Assembly (NCBI GenBank): GCA_016214035.1
Contig: JACRPF010000008.1
Span: 124,001-188,000 of the forward strand
Length of the DNA: 64,000 nucleotides
Direction of reading: 5' to 3'
From: Spirochaetota bacterium
Lineage (GTDB): Bacteria > Spirochaetota > Brachyspiria > Brachyspirales > JACRPF01
Part shown: positions 9,525-19,397 of the stretch, piece after piece
Position numbering within the stretch: the first letter of the stretch is position 1
How the letters are laid out: every line of letters starts with the position of its first letter
The notes under the pieces: model-generated
The model's input: only the letters and a program-made list of their open reading frames with translations
What the model was told of the DNA's origin: nothing
Database searches by the model: none
Translations under genes and position numbers: made by a program

Positions 9525-11402
9525 ATGCGTGAACGCAATATTCTGGCCATCGGGGCTCACCGGCATCTATTCCCCGCCGACACGCTCACACGGCTGGCCG
9601 CATCGGTACCGCACTCCGATCTCACATTCACCGCGCACGAAAAAACGTTTCAGGTAACTGCGGCTGGCTCATCGTTCTTCATGCACAGCCGCTACGATCC
9701 GCTGAAAGAGGCGCGTGAACTTATCAAGGACATCCCCGCCGACCGGGAAACCGATATCGTCGCCGTACTCGGTGTCGGCGCGGGACACGTGGTGCGGGAG
9801 CTCACCGCGGCCTGTCCCGACATCGCGGTCATCGCCGTCGAACCGTCCTATGAAACATTCGATTTCGTGCTCAGCCACTTCGATATGACCGACATCATCG
9901 GCAACGAACACATCACCTGGTTTATCGGCGACGATCAATTGAAGGATATAGAGCAGTATCTTTCATTGATATCCACCAAGAAGATTCGCATCATCACCAT
10001 GCGCGGATACCATCGCCTCTTCCCGGCCTATCTCGGCAGCCTCGCGCACGGCATACTTGATTTTGTCGACAAGAAAAGCATCAATCTGAATACGATAATG
10101 CGTTTCGACCGGCTGTGGGCGTACAACAGCATCGCCAACACGTCCGTGCTGCCGTTCGCGTCCGGCGTGAACAGACTCTTCGACGCATTCAAAGGCGTAC
10201 CCGCCGTCATCGTCTCCGCGGGACCGTCGCTGGAAAAGAACATCCGCATGCTTGCGGCGATGAAAAAAAAGGCGGTCATCATCGCTGTCGACACCGCGCT
10301 CAAACCCCTGTCACTGCACGGCATCATCCCGCATATCACCGCGGCCGTCGACCCGCAGGGCAAGAACGCGAAATATTTCCGCGGCATAAAAACCGACGAT
10401 ACGATACTCGTCGCCGAACCGTCGATACACAATGAAATATTCCGTTCGTACAAGGGACCGGTGTATCTCATGGATTCCGTCTTTCCGCTCGCGCAGCGGC
10501 TTATGAGTCACCGCGGCGCGCACGGCGAAATAACCATGGGCGGTTCCGTATCAACCACCGCGTTCGACCTCGCCTGCCGCATGGGTGCAAACCCTATTAT
10601 CATGCTCGGGCTCGACCTTTCATATCCGAAACTCGCCACACACGTGAAGGGAAGCTTCCACGAGGATGATTTTCTCACGCAGATCGGAAAACTCGACACG
10701 TACGACGGGCGCGTCTATAAGCTGCTTCTGGCCGGACGACTTACCCCGGCGCTCGACATCCATGGTGAAACGGTGTTCGTCGATGCACGGTTCATCATGT
10801 ATCGTGACTGGTTTGAACGTCACATTGCGGCGCATCCGGGCATCACCGTGTATAACGCCACCGAAGGCGGTATTCCAATCAGGGGTATGGTAAACCGTCC
10901 GCTGGCTCAGATCGCCGCGGAGCTTCCCGATACGGTTCATGACTTTGCACCGTTCTTCGCCGATACACTCGGCACGGATGAAATGATCGGCATTTGCGAC
11001 AGGATACGCGAAGACTTCCATGCAATCGCCGGAGACCTTGCCCGCATACGGAAACTGGTGGACAATGGACTTCTGCTCACAAGAAACCTCGAGCGCGAAC
11101 TTCAACACAAACGCGATGTGTCAGCTATCATCGCCGCACTCGACAAAAACGACGAAGCCATCATCGACTGCGGGAATGCGAAGGATTTCATCGGCATAAC
11201 CATGCAGCGCACCATCCATATGCTCAAAGAAGGATATCAGCTTGACGACAGTACGCCGGACGGGAAAGGGAACAGCATGAACGCCGTAGCCAATTCACGC
11301 ACCTTTTACCGCGAGATGCTGCGCTCGATAGACTTCAATGAACAACTTGTCTTGATGGGCATAGAGCGGATCAATGAAAAAGCCCGCCGGTTAAGCGTCT
11401 GA
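9525..11402 (+). CDS. DUF115 / MAF-type glycosyltransferase family protein
   Basis: A 625-residue cytoplasmic protein whose centre carries the DUF115 (MAF_flag10 / MptE-like) signatures: GVPAVIVSAGPSLEKNIRML, then ITAAVDPQ, then MGGSVSTTAFDLACRMG followed by PIIMLGLDLSYP. In Campylobacter, Helicobacter, Aeromonas and spirochaetes, proteins of this family are motility accessory factors that attach nonulosonic acids to flagellin. The archaeal MptE branch makes a pterin diphosphate instead. The start at 9525 is preferred because it leaves a GGA-rich site upstream; ATG 9510 is possible. It lies 26 bases after the SprA-like gene and overlaps the convergent HD gene by 32 bases. The acceptor cannot be deduced. 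Confidence 0.8.
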   Translation: MRERNILAIGAHRHLFPADTLTRLAASVPHSDLTFTAHEKTFQVTAAGSSFFMHSRYDPLKEARELIKDIPADRETDIVAVLGVGAGHVVRELTAACPDIAVIAVEPSYETFDFVLSHFDMTDIIGNEHITWFIGDDQLKDIEQYLSLISTKKIRIITMRGYHRLFPAYLGSLAHGILDFVDKKSINLNTIMRFDRLWAYNSIANTSVLPFASGVNRLFDAFKGVPAVIVSAGPSLEKNIRMLAAMKKKAVIIAVDTALKPLSLHGIIPHITAAVDPQGKNAKYFRGIKTDDTILVAEPSIHNEIFRSYKGPVYLMDSVFPLAQRLMSHRGAHGEITMGGSVSTTAFDLACRMGANPIIMLGLDLSYPKLATHVKGSFHEDDFLTQIGKLDTYDGRVYKLLLAGRLTPALDIHGETVFVDARFIMYRDWFERHIAAHPGITVYNATEGGIPIRGMVNRPLAQIAAELPDTVHDFAPFFADTLGTDEMIGICDRIREDFHAIAGDLARIRKLVDNGLLLTRNLERELQHKRDVSAIIAALDKNDEAIIDCGNAKDFIGITMQRTIHMLKEGYQLDDSTPDGKGNSMNAVANSRTFYREMLRSIDFNEQLVLMGIERINEKARRLSV

Positions 11403-11853
11403 TAAACCGCACCGGAATATCGATATATTCACAGAATGTCTGAATCTTATCGCAGACGATGAGCACCCATGTCTCCGCATAGCGCGGCATGCGCACGGGA
11501 TCGGCATGGATCGGCCACATGTGAAGCTCTATCATCTCCATCTGCATCGCCGAAAGTGTGAAATGCCGCCGCGCCCGCTTGAGCGCGATGACCGGATGCA
11601 TCCACGGATATCCTTTCAGTCTGCTGTTACGCCAGTCGAAATAAAAAAGGTCATGGAGCAGCGCCGCGCGCGCAGCATTGCGCCAGTCATATTTCAAATA
11701 CCGGCACAGCATGAACACCATATACGCCACATGCATGACGTGATAATATCTGTTGAAGCGATGATGGTGAATTGTTTTTCTGAGACGACGCACCTGCGGC
11801 ATTCTGATAATATCCGCGACGGCGGCAATGAACTTTCGTTTATCTGACATCAT
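11371..11853 (-). CDS. HD-domain phosphohydrolase family protein
   Basis: A 160-residue protein of the HD superfamily. It has an HH..RF.RYYHVMHVAY segment (metal-ligand histidines), then ALLHDLFYFDWR, where His67-Asp68 is the HD pair, and then HP..AL..AR and HMWPIH, as in a family of small uncharacterised HD proteins common in clostridia. Members are predicted metal-dependent phosphohydrolases; no substrate can be named. The ATG at 11853 has GGGG nine bases upstream and is preferred over a TTG at 11892 that would overlap the preceding gene by 4 bases. The 3' end overlaps the convergent DUF115 gene by 32 bases. Confidence 0.72.
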   Translation of the reverse strand: MMSDKRKFIAAVADIIRMPQVRRLRKTIHHHRFNRYYHVMHVAYMVFMLCRYLKYDWRNAARAALLHDLFYFDWRNSRLKGYPWMHPVIALKRARRHFTLSAMQMEMIELHMWPIHADPVRMPRYAETWVLIVCDKIQTFCEYIDIPVRFIRRLTGGLFH

Positions 11854-11888
11854 GGCACGACACCCCGGCAGGGTTATGCGTTGTTGGC

Positions 11889-12344
11889 TCAATTCCTTGT
11901 GTAATGATAATAATGCTGAATTACTGAAAAGAGGATGTATTCGGTATATCCGCGCACGGTGACCGACGGGTCAAGCACCGGCCCCAGAAACCCGTAGTGG
12001 TCAGGGGTAAGCTTATCGGTTATCATCACTTTATCTCTGTTGTTGAGCGACAATTCTCTGCGGCAGAGCTGTTCCAGTGCGCTTGCCTGTTCATCGGTAT
12101 GTTCCGTATTTCCCGACGCATACGCAATGATGCGTTTCACCATGTTGGCGAATACCACTTCATTATACCGCGTTGCCCGGCGCACGTTCTCGTCCGAACA
12201 TACGGCGTCTCGTTCTGCCATGCCGCCTGAATTATAGAGCGCCACCGCCGATTTTGCGTCCATATATGATGCTTTTTCGCCGTTGATCTTGACCGTTGTT
12301 CGATAATGCATGGTGCCGACATTATAATAGTAGTCGTTATACAT
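11889..12344 (-). CDS. Hypothetical protein, 151 residues
   Basis: Not recognised. The protein starts with a Tyr-rich stretch (MYNDYYYN), has no signal peptide or membrane helix, and holds a central helix-rich region with charged residues. An internal ATG at 12311 (MHYRTTVKING) is an alternative start; neither start has a strong ribosome site. The gene lies downstream of argG, beyond a hairpin at 12438-12457, and 35 bases upstream of the HD gene, with which it is probably co-transcribed. The reading frame uses codons like its neighbours and no better antisense gene exists, so it is likely real. Confidence 0.5.
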   Translation of the reverse strand: MYNDYYYNVGTMHYRTTVKINGEKASYMDAKSAVALYNSGGMAERDAVCSDENVRRATRYNEVVFANMVKRIIAYASGNTEHTDEQASALEQLCRRELSLNNRDKVMITDKLTPDHYGFLGPVLDPSVTVRGYTEYILFSVIQHYYHYTRN

Positions 12345-12437
12345 TATCGGATGGTTTTAAATTTCCCTGAATGGTTTACGGATACTGACTTCATGCCGTT
12401 ATGCCGTTGCTTCGTGCCGAAACGTCATCCAAGAAAG

Positions 12438-12457
12438 CAAGGGATCATAATCCCTTG
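12438..12457 (-). terminator. Terminator-like hairpin after argG
   Basis: A perfect 8-bp stem CAAGGGAT/ATCCCTTG with a 4-base loop lies 23 bases beyond the argG stop. On the minus strand the bases after it read CTTTCTT, a poor T-tract, so termination may be partial. The hairpin is symmetrical, but no plus-strand gene ends nearby. Confidence 0.45.
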
Positions 12458-12480
12458 TTCTCCAGGTATATCGTATCTCC

Positions 12481-13818
<1,338 letters not shown>

Positions 13819-13837
13819 TCAACTCCGTGAGCGCCCT

Positions 13838-13865
13838 ATAATACCAGAAGTACGGTTTACCGCAA
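13838..13865 (-). promoter_or_regulatory. Candidate argG promoter
   Basis: Read on the minus strand: TTGCGG (-35, 13860-13865), 16-base spacer, TATTAT (-10, 13838-13843), about 23 bases upstream of the argG ATG. The -10 is good and the -35 weak. No ARG-box was recognised. Confidence 0.42.
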
Positions 13866-13954
13866 GCGTCACTGCGGGGTATTTTCAATCCGGCATAAAT
13901 CTTATCCTTATAAATGCCGACAATAACTACACACCTGTCGGGAGATACCGTAAC

Positions 13955-14968
13955 ATGATCCGCCTCTTGGTAAAACGCAAAAACGGCAAATTCAGCTACA
14001 GTGAGATGGAACGTCTTGCCAATTATCACAGCGGCGATACGATCTGGGCCGATGTCACCGACCCTACCGATGAGGACATGGAAAAGCTCGTCATGAACTT
14101 TCAGCTGCATCCGCTCGCGGTGGAGGACTGTCTTACCAAAGTCAACAATATCAAGCTTGATGTTTATGATGACCACCTCTTCATCGTATTCACATCGCCG
14201 GTCATCAAAGGCAATATGTCGCAGATAATGATACGGTATCTGTTCATCTTCTTCTCGAAGGAATTTGTCATTACACTTCACTCACATCCCATTCCCGTGC
14301 TCGATTCGCTCATCGATCACATCATTAAGAACAATGCGCTCCTTGAACGCGGGACCGACTACATCCTTCACAAGATACTGGATGTCATCGTTGACCGGTA
14401 TACCGAGGTGTCACGATCACTCGAAAAACGGATATCGATCCTTGAGGATCTGGTTACGCTCAATCCGGACCATAGCTATCTGAACCGTGTGTTCAAACTC
14501 AAGAAATTCATCAACCGCTCGCGCCAGCACACCTATTACAAGATCAATGTCATTGATCTGCTTCTGCGCAACCGCGGCAGCACCATTAAGGAAGAGATGA
14601 CCATGCAGTTCCGCGATATCCGCGACCACCTTGTCAGCATGTCGGACATGCTCGATCGCGAACGTGATTCGCTCAACACGCTCCTGACCATATTCCTCAA
14701 CGCAAGCTCACACAAACTGAACGAGGTCATGAAAGTTCTTGCCGTCATCAGTATCGTGTTCATGCCGCTGAACGTGCTCGCCGGCGTCGGTGGTATGTCC
14801 GAGTTTTCGATGATGACCAAAAACATACCCTGGCCGATATCCTACAGCCTGTTTACGGTCGGCCTTTGCATCGTCGGCGGGATAACCTATCTTATGATAC
14901 GGAACCTGGGCTCCGAAAGCCTTCAGTCGAAAAAGAAAAAGATATTCCCCTTTTTAAAAGATAAATAG
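13955..14968 (+). CDS. corA: CorA-family divalent cation transporter
   Basis: Inner-membrane pentameric Mg2+/Co2+ channel family, 337 residues (typical for CorA). The start at 13955 follows a GGAG site by 10 bases; the frame is open further upstream, but that part runs antisense into argG and is not coding. The N-terminal cytoplasmic domain contains HPLAVEDC (usual H.L..ED) and DHLFIVF. The long helix precedes two C-terminal membrane helices, with the pore loop at the end of the first. The signature tripeptide is GMS (VGGMSEF), not the canonical GMN, so the ion preference is open. The intergenic region with divergent argG is 139 bases. Confidence 0.85.
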   Translation: MIRLLVKRKNGKFSYSEMERLANYHSGDTIWADVTDPTDEDMEKLVMNFQLHPLAVEDCLTKVNNIKLDVYDDHLFIVFTSPVIKGNMSQIMIRYLFIFFSKEFVITLHSHPIPVLDSLIDHIIKNNALLERGTDYILHKILDVIVDRYTEVSRSLEKRISILEDLVTLNPDHSYLNRVFKLKKFINRSRQHTYYKINVIDLLLRNRGSTIKEEMTMQFRDIRDHLVSMSDMLDRERDSLNTLLTIFLNASSHKLNEVMKVLAVISIVFMPLNVLAGVGGMSEFSMMTKNIPWPISYSLFTVGLCIVGGITYLMIRNLGSESLQSKKKKIFPFLKDK

Positions 14969-15020
14969 CGCACCGTGCAATGTCGCAACAGTTATGCATA
15001 CGTGACGAAGTAGAAAAGCA

Positions 15021-16280
15021 ATGAAAATACCCGTAAAGTGGATGATGTGGGCTGTCTGTATGCCGCCGTACTTTTTCGCATTCTTCCAGCGTACTGCAAC
15101 ATCGGTTTTCGGCGTTGAACTTGCGGCGCTCTTCGGTCTTTCCGGAGCGGTAACCGGACTTCTCGCGGCGATGTATTTTTATATCTATGCCGCCATGCAG
15201 CTTCCCAACGGTTTCCTTGCCGATTCCGTCGGCCCGCGCCGCATGATGCTGTTCGGCGGATTGATCATGGGCGCTGCCACAACCGCATTCGCGTTCCCGC
15301 TCAGTCTTACCTACGCCATGATCGTGCGGTTCTGCATCGGTTTCGGCGCATCGTTCTATTTCGTCGCCATACTTAAACTTCAGACAAACTGGTTTACGCC
15401 CGCCGAATTCCCGCTCATTTCCGGCCTCACCATATTCATCGGCAACTGCGGCGCGCTTTTCGGCGTGGGGCCCTTCGCCCTTCTGGCCGCGGCGTTCACC
15501 TGGCAGATGGTATTCATCGTCTTCGGGCTTTTGACCATTATCTTCGCGGTCATAGGTTTTCTCATCGTACGCGACCATCCCGCGCAGTATTCAAAACCGC
15601 ACATGCCGCCTTCACTGAAAGAAACGCTGAAAACCATTTTCACGGAACCCAGGAATTACTGTACCCTTATCGCATTTGCGTTCTCGAACGGGCCGTACAT
15701 CGCGTTCGCTTCACTCTGGGGCGTTCCGTTTCTGATGCATTGCTACGGCATCACCAAAATAGACGCATCGGGATTCACCGTATGGCTTCCCATCGGCGTG
15801 GCCTTCGGCTGCATGTTCAACGGCATCATCGCAGCGCGTTTCGGTTCGGAGCGCCGTGCGCTGCTCACCATACTGTCATTCGCCGCAATCGGCTGGGCAA
15901 TTATCGCATTCGTACGCTTCCCCGGCAATCTGTGGCTGTACCGTCCGGTATTTTTTGCACTCGGTTTCTGCATCGCTTCATTGAACCTCATCTTCACCAC
16001 GGTTCAGAAGCACACGCCTGCACCCATGAGCGGCAGCGCATTTGCATTTACCAATATGGGCGGCTTCATCATGATATCAACACTGCAGCCGCTGTGCGGT
16101 TTCATCCTCGATCTTTCTGTCGGCGTACGCTCACCGGGAAGCATACCGCCGGTATATCCGGACAGCGCATACCGCATCATGCTGTCCATGCTACTCATCA
16201 TTCATTGTCTATCGGTTGCGGCATATTATCTTACTGAAAAGGTTGGCCGGCGGCACCGGCCTGCCGGTACGGCGGCCTAG
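15021..16280 (+). CDS. MFS transporter
   Basis: A 419-residue major facilitator superfamily protein with about 12 hydrophobic segments. The loop between helices 2 and 3 carries the MFS motif NGFLADSVGPRRMM (GxLaDrxGrRr type). A second cytoplasmic segment YSKPHMPPSLKETLKTIF lies mid-protein between the two six-helix halves. The substrate cannot be deduced. The ribosome site is weak (GAAAAGCA). The stop codon shares a CTAG with the stop of the convergent UbiA-family gene. Confidence 0.8.
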   Translation: MKIPVKWMMWAVCMPPYFFAFFQRTATSVFGVELAALFGLSGAVTGLLAAMYFYIYAAMQLPNGFLADSVGPRRMMLFGGLIMGAATTAFAFPLSLTYAMIVRFCIGFGASFYFVAILKLQTNWFTPAEFPLISGLTIFIGNCGALFGVGPFALLAAAFTWQMVFIVFGLLTIIFAVIGFLIVRDHPAQYSKPHMPPSLKETLKTIFTEPRNYCTLIAFAFSNGPYIAFASLWGVPFLMHCYGITKIDASGFTVWLPIGVAFGCMFNGIIAARFGSERRALLTILSFAAIGWAIIAFVRFPGNLWLYRPVFFALGFCIASLNLIFTTVQKHTPAPMSGSAFAFTNMGGFIMISTLQPLCGFILDLSVGVRSPGSIPPVYPDSAYRIMLSMLLIIHCLSVAAYYLTEKVGRRHRPAGTAA

Positions 16281-17152
16281 CGGACACTTTGCAGAAACGC
16301 GGGCAGGATTTTATCCGCAAGCACACCGGCAAAATACAAAATACTCACACCGGCATTCACATTGAAAAAGAAAAAGTCGATATCCCGGTATGATGAACGT
16401 ATCAATGTCGAATATCCATAGGTAAGCAGAAGTGTTATCGCAGCCGATGCGCAGAAATACACGACACCAAGCCCCATGATGACACCATAGGCGAATATCA
16501 GAATGATGAAAACCGCATGACAGACGAGTGCGGCCGCCTGAGCGCCCTTCTCACCGATATCGGCGGGGAGTGAATGAAGCTTGTTTTTCCTGTCGAAAGC
16601 AACATCCGCAAGTGAATAGATGATATCAAATCCCGCAACCCAGCATAGCACCGCGGTAAAAAGAACAATCATACGGATATCCACCGACCCGGTAATGGCG
16701 ACCATGACTCCCGGGGGAGCAAGCGCGAGTGTTGCCCCGAGCACAAAATGGGAAAGCGGCGTAAACCGCTTGGTATACGAATATCCGAAAAGCATGACAA
16801 GTGCTATCGGCGACAGAAGAAACGCGAGAGGATTCAGCAGATATGCGCAGAGAAGAAATATGGCAGTCATAATGACCGTAAACACTGCCGCAAACGGGAT
16901 TGATACGATGCCGCGGGGTATTTCCCTGCCGCTGGTGCGCGGATTCGCGGCATCGATACGCCTGTCAACAATGCGGTTGAACGCCATAGCCGCGCTCCGT
17001 GCTGAAACCATGGCCGCGAGCACGAGCATCAATGTGATATACCACTTTTGCGAGAGATCCGCGTAGAGTATGAATGCAGCACACGCGAACGGCAGTGCAA
17101 ACAGGGAATGGGAGAATTTAATCATGCGCAGGAGATTTATGACACGGCTCAT
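16277..17152 (-). CDS. UbiA-family 4-hydroxybenzoate polyprenyltransferase (MqnP-like)
   Basis: A polytopic membrane prenyltransferase of 291 residues. It has both Asp-rich motifs of the family: NRIVDRRID followed by NPRTSGR (residues 59-76) and DIIYSLADVAFDRK (176-189) followed by HSLPA. The NRIVDRRIDA..PRT..R form is that of the 'UbiA-like' group that includes MqnP of the futalosine menaquinone route as well as UbiA. MenA is less likely. This hints at menaquinone synthesis by the futalosine pathway, but no other men/mqn gene is present in the window. Convergent with the MFS gene, with a 4-base overlap. Confidence 0.8.
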   Translation of the reverse strand: MSRVINLLRMIKFSHSLFALPFACAAFILYADLSQKWYITLMLVLAAMVSARSAAMAFNRIVDRRIDAANPRTSGREIPRGIVSIPFAAVFTVIMTAIFLLCAYLLNPLAFLLSPIALVMLFGYSYTKRFTPLSHFVLGATLALAPPGVMVAITGSVDIRMIVLFTAVLCWVAGFDIIYSLADVAFDRKNKLHSLPADIGEKGAQAAALVCHAVFIILIFAYGVIMGLGVVYFCASAAITLLLTYGYSTLIRSSYRDIDFFFFNVNAGVSILYFAGVLADKILPAFLQSVR

Positions 17153-17222
17153 GGTATATATACCTTAAGCATAAGAATCACTAGATATATCGGCGTTACC
17201 TTGTCAATTGCATAAGCCCGTG

Positions 17223-18716
17223 CTATGAGTTCAGCAGTCTGAGGAACGCGATGTTATCCTTGGTCGACTGCATCTTGTCGATGATAAGCTCCATAACTTC
17301 GGACTCCTCCATATTCTGGAGGTATTTGCGAAGCGCCCACATCTTCTGTAATTCCTCTTCATTGAGAAGAAGCTCCTCGCGGCGCGTTGACGATGCGTTG
17401 ATATCGATGGCCGGAAATATTCTCCGGTTGGCGAGTTTTCGCATGAGATGAAGCTCCATGTTCCCGGTGCCTTTGAACTCTTCATAAATAAGTTCATCCA
17501 TGCGTGAACCGGTGTCGACAAGTGCGGTAGCAAGTATCGTGAGGCTTCCGCCCTGCTCGATATTGCGTGCGGCACCAAAGAATTTTTTGGGTTTGTGAAG
17601 CGCGTTAGAATCAACACCGCCCGACAGTATCTTGCCGCTCGCGGGAACAACCTGATTGTATGCGCGCGCAAGACGTGTTATCGAGTCAAGCATGATGACC
17701 ACGTCTTTTCCGTGTTCGACAAGCCGCTTTGCCTTCTCGATGACCATCTCTGCGACCTGCACGTGATGCTCGGCCTGTTCATCGAAGGTTGAGCTTATGA
17801 CCTCTGCTTTCACCGAACGGCGCATATCGGTTACTTCTTCCGGGCGCTCATCGACGAGGAGCACAAAAACCACCACTTCCGGATGATTATGCTCTATCGC
17901 GTTGGTTATCTCCTGCAGTATCATCGTTTTACCGGCTTTCGGCGGTGATACGATGAGCCCACGCTGTCCTTTGCCGATGGGTGATACAAGATTAATAATG
18001 CGCGTTGATATTTTTGAAGGCGAGAATTCAACATTCAGCCGTTCATTCGGGAATGTCGGGGTGAGTGAGTCGAACTGTCGGCGATTGTAGATCTCATCCG
18101 TACGTTTCCCGTTAACCGTATCGACACGGAGGAGCGCGAAAAAACGCTCATTGTCTTTCGGCGGACGCACCTGTCCATTGACGACATCGCCGGTGCGAAG
18201 CCCGAACAGTCGTATCTGCGAGGGTGATATATAAATATCATCAGGACCGGGCAGATAGTTGAACAGCACGGAACGCAGGAATCCATATCCGTCAGGCAGC
18301 ACTTCAAGTGTGCCGTCGGCGTATATCGTCCCGCCATTGGTTATCTGCATACGCAGCAGCGAATGCATGAGATCCTGACGTTTGATATTCCCTTCAATCG
18401 ACAGCCCGTACCGCCGGCCCATGTCGATGAGTTTGTCTATCGGCAGCGCTGACAACTTGCTGATATACAGTATCTGATCGATCTCGCTTTTGCCGTCAGG
18501 CGATTTCGCGATAAGATGCACCTCTTCGGTTGCATCGCTCTTTACCGCGGCTTCGGCATTCTCCGCCGCATTATCCACCGGCATGGCGTCTTCGCGCTGT
18601 TTTACTTTTACCTTGAAGCGCCCTTCACCATCGCCATGGCCGCCGCCGTCCCGCGGGACTCGTTTCATTGTTCTTCGTACAGGTTTCTTGTAATCAGCCA
18701 CGGTGGCGCTCCTCAT
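17223..18716 (-). CDS. rho: Transcription termination factor Rho
   Basis: Hexameric RNA-dependent ATPase that ends transcription. The 497-residue protein is longer than E. coli Rho (419) because of an Arg/Gly/Lys-rich N-terminal extension of about 80 residues. The Rho N-domain ([20 protein letters not shown]) and the cold-shock-like RNA-binding domain with DGYGFLR (142-148) follow. The ATPase core has Walker [13 protein letters not shown] (253-264), the [12 protein letters not shown] block, and [16 protein letters not shown] with the Q-loop region GKILSGGVD. It lies downstream of the ribosomal superoperon but has its own promoter overlapping the end of rplQ, with a leader of about 190 bases. 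Confidence 0.97.
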   Translation of the reverse strand: MRSATVADYKKPVRRTMKRVPRDGGGHGDGEGRFKVKVKQREDAMPVDNAAENAEAAVKSDATEEVHLIAKSPDGKSEIDQILYISKLSALPIDKLIDMGRRYGLSIEGNIKRQDLMHSLLRMQITNGGTIYADGTLEVLPDGYGFLRSVLFNYLPGPDDIYISPSQIRLFGLRTGDVVNGQVRPPKDNERFFALLRVDTVNGKRTDEIYNRRQFDSLTPTFPNERLNVEFSPSKISTRIINLVSPIGKGQRGLIVSPPKAGKTMILQEITNAIEHNHPEVVVFVLLVDERPEEVTDMRRSVKAEVISSTFDEQAEHHVQVAEMVIEKAKRLVEHGKDVVIMLDSITRLARAYNQVVPASGKILSGGVDSNALHKPKKFFGAARNIEQGGSLTILATALVDTGSRMDELIYEEFKGTGNMELHLMRKLANRRIFPAIDINASSTRREELLLNEEELQKMWALRKYLQNMEESEVMELIIDKMQSTKDNIAFLRLLNS

Positions 18717-18916
18717 GATCCGGACTTTTGTTCGATAATGTCCAGTATGTAATTTTTTTTATGTGCACTATCATATTTTCCAGTAAGCTGCCGCGCCCGC
18801 TTACGGGCACAGAATCATCTTATCTGTTACACTTTCGCCATCATTTATATTATGAAGATCACAGATCATTTGGGGGAATGCCGTGCCGGCGATAACTCAC
18901 GTTTACTGTACCATTT

Positions 18917-18944
18917 ACTATACAATAATCGTGAATAATGTCAA
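18917..18944 (-). promoter_or_regulatory. rho promoter, just beyond the rplQ stop
   Basis: On the minus strand: perfect -35 TTGACA (18939-18944), 16-base spacer, -10 TATAGT (18917-18922). It begins one base past the rplQ stop codon. The resulting leader of about 190 bases runs to the rho ATG at 18716. It contains a GCCCG/CGGGC hairpin (18795-18808) and an A-run, so leader-based autoregulation of rho, known in other bacteria, is possible. Confidence 0.7.
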
Positions 18945-18945
18945 C

Positions 18946-19377
18946 CTAACTGCCTTTTGCAGTCTTGGCGGGTGCTGCCGTCGTTTTTGCCGGCGTCGCG
19001 GTTGTTGGTGCAGCTGCGGCCGCTTCATCGGTCAGCATGACATAACACATCTGAGCCGCGTCGCCGAGCCGTGCATATGCAAGCAGCTTTCTTGTGTAAC
19101 CGCCGGTGCGGTTCTTAAAACGCGGTGCGATGTCCTTAAAAAGCTTTGTATGCGCTTTCTCGCCGACGATATATTTTTCAACCTGCCGGCGTGCATGAAC
19201 GGTGTCTTTCTTCGCGCTGTGAATCACGCGATCGGCAATACGCTTCAGCTCAATGCCTTTCTGCTGTGTTGTATACACTTTTTCTTTCAGGATGAGTGAT
19301 GTAAGCATATTCCTGAACATGGATTTCTGATGAGCGCTTGTGAGATTGAATTTTTTTGTTTTATTGCGGTGACGCAT
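18946..19377 (-). CDS. rplQ: 50S ribosomal protein L17
   Basis: Last gene of the ribosomal superoperon. MRHRNKTKKFNLTSAHQKSMFRNM is replaced in most bacteria by MRHRxxxxKLxRxxxHRxAMxRN, and the downstream LILKEKVYTTQQKGIELKRIADRVI block is diagnostic. The protein has 143 residues against 115-130 usually; the surplus is a C-terminal tail of Ala, Thr, Pro and Lys after the conserved MLTDE end. It binds at the exit side of the large subunit. The start lies 20 bases after the rpoA stop. Confidence 0.95.
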   Translation of the reverse strand: MRHRNKTKKFNLTSAHQKSMFRNMLTSLILKEKVYTTQQKGIELKRIADRVIHSAKKDTVHARRQVEKYIVGEKAHTKLFKDIAPRFKNRTGGYTRKLLAYARLGDAAQMCYVMLTDEAAAAAPTTATPAKTTAAPAKTAKGS

Positions 19378-19397
19378 ATAATTCCTCTTTGTTCCGT

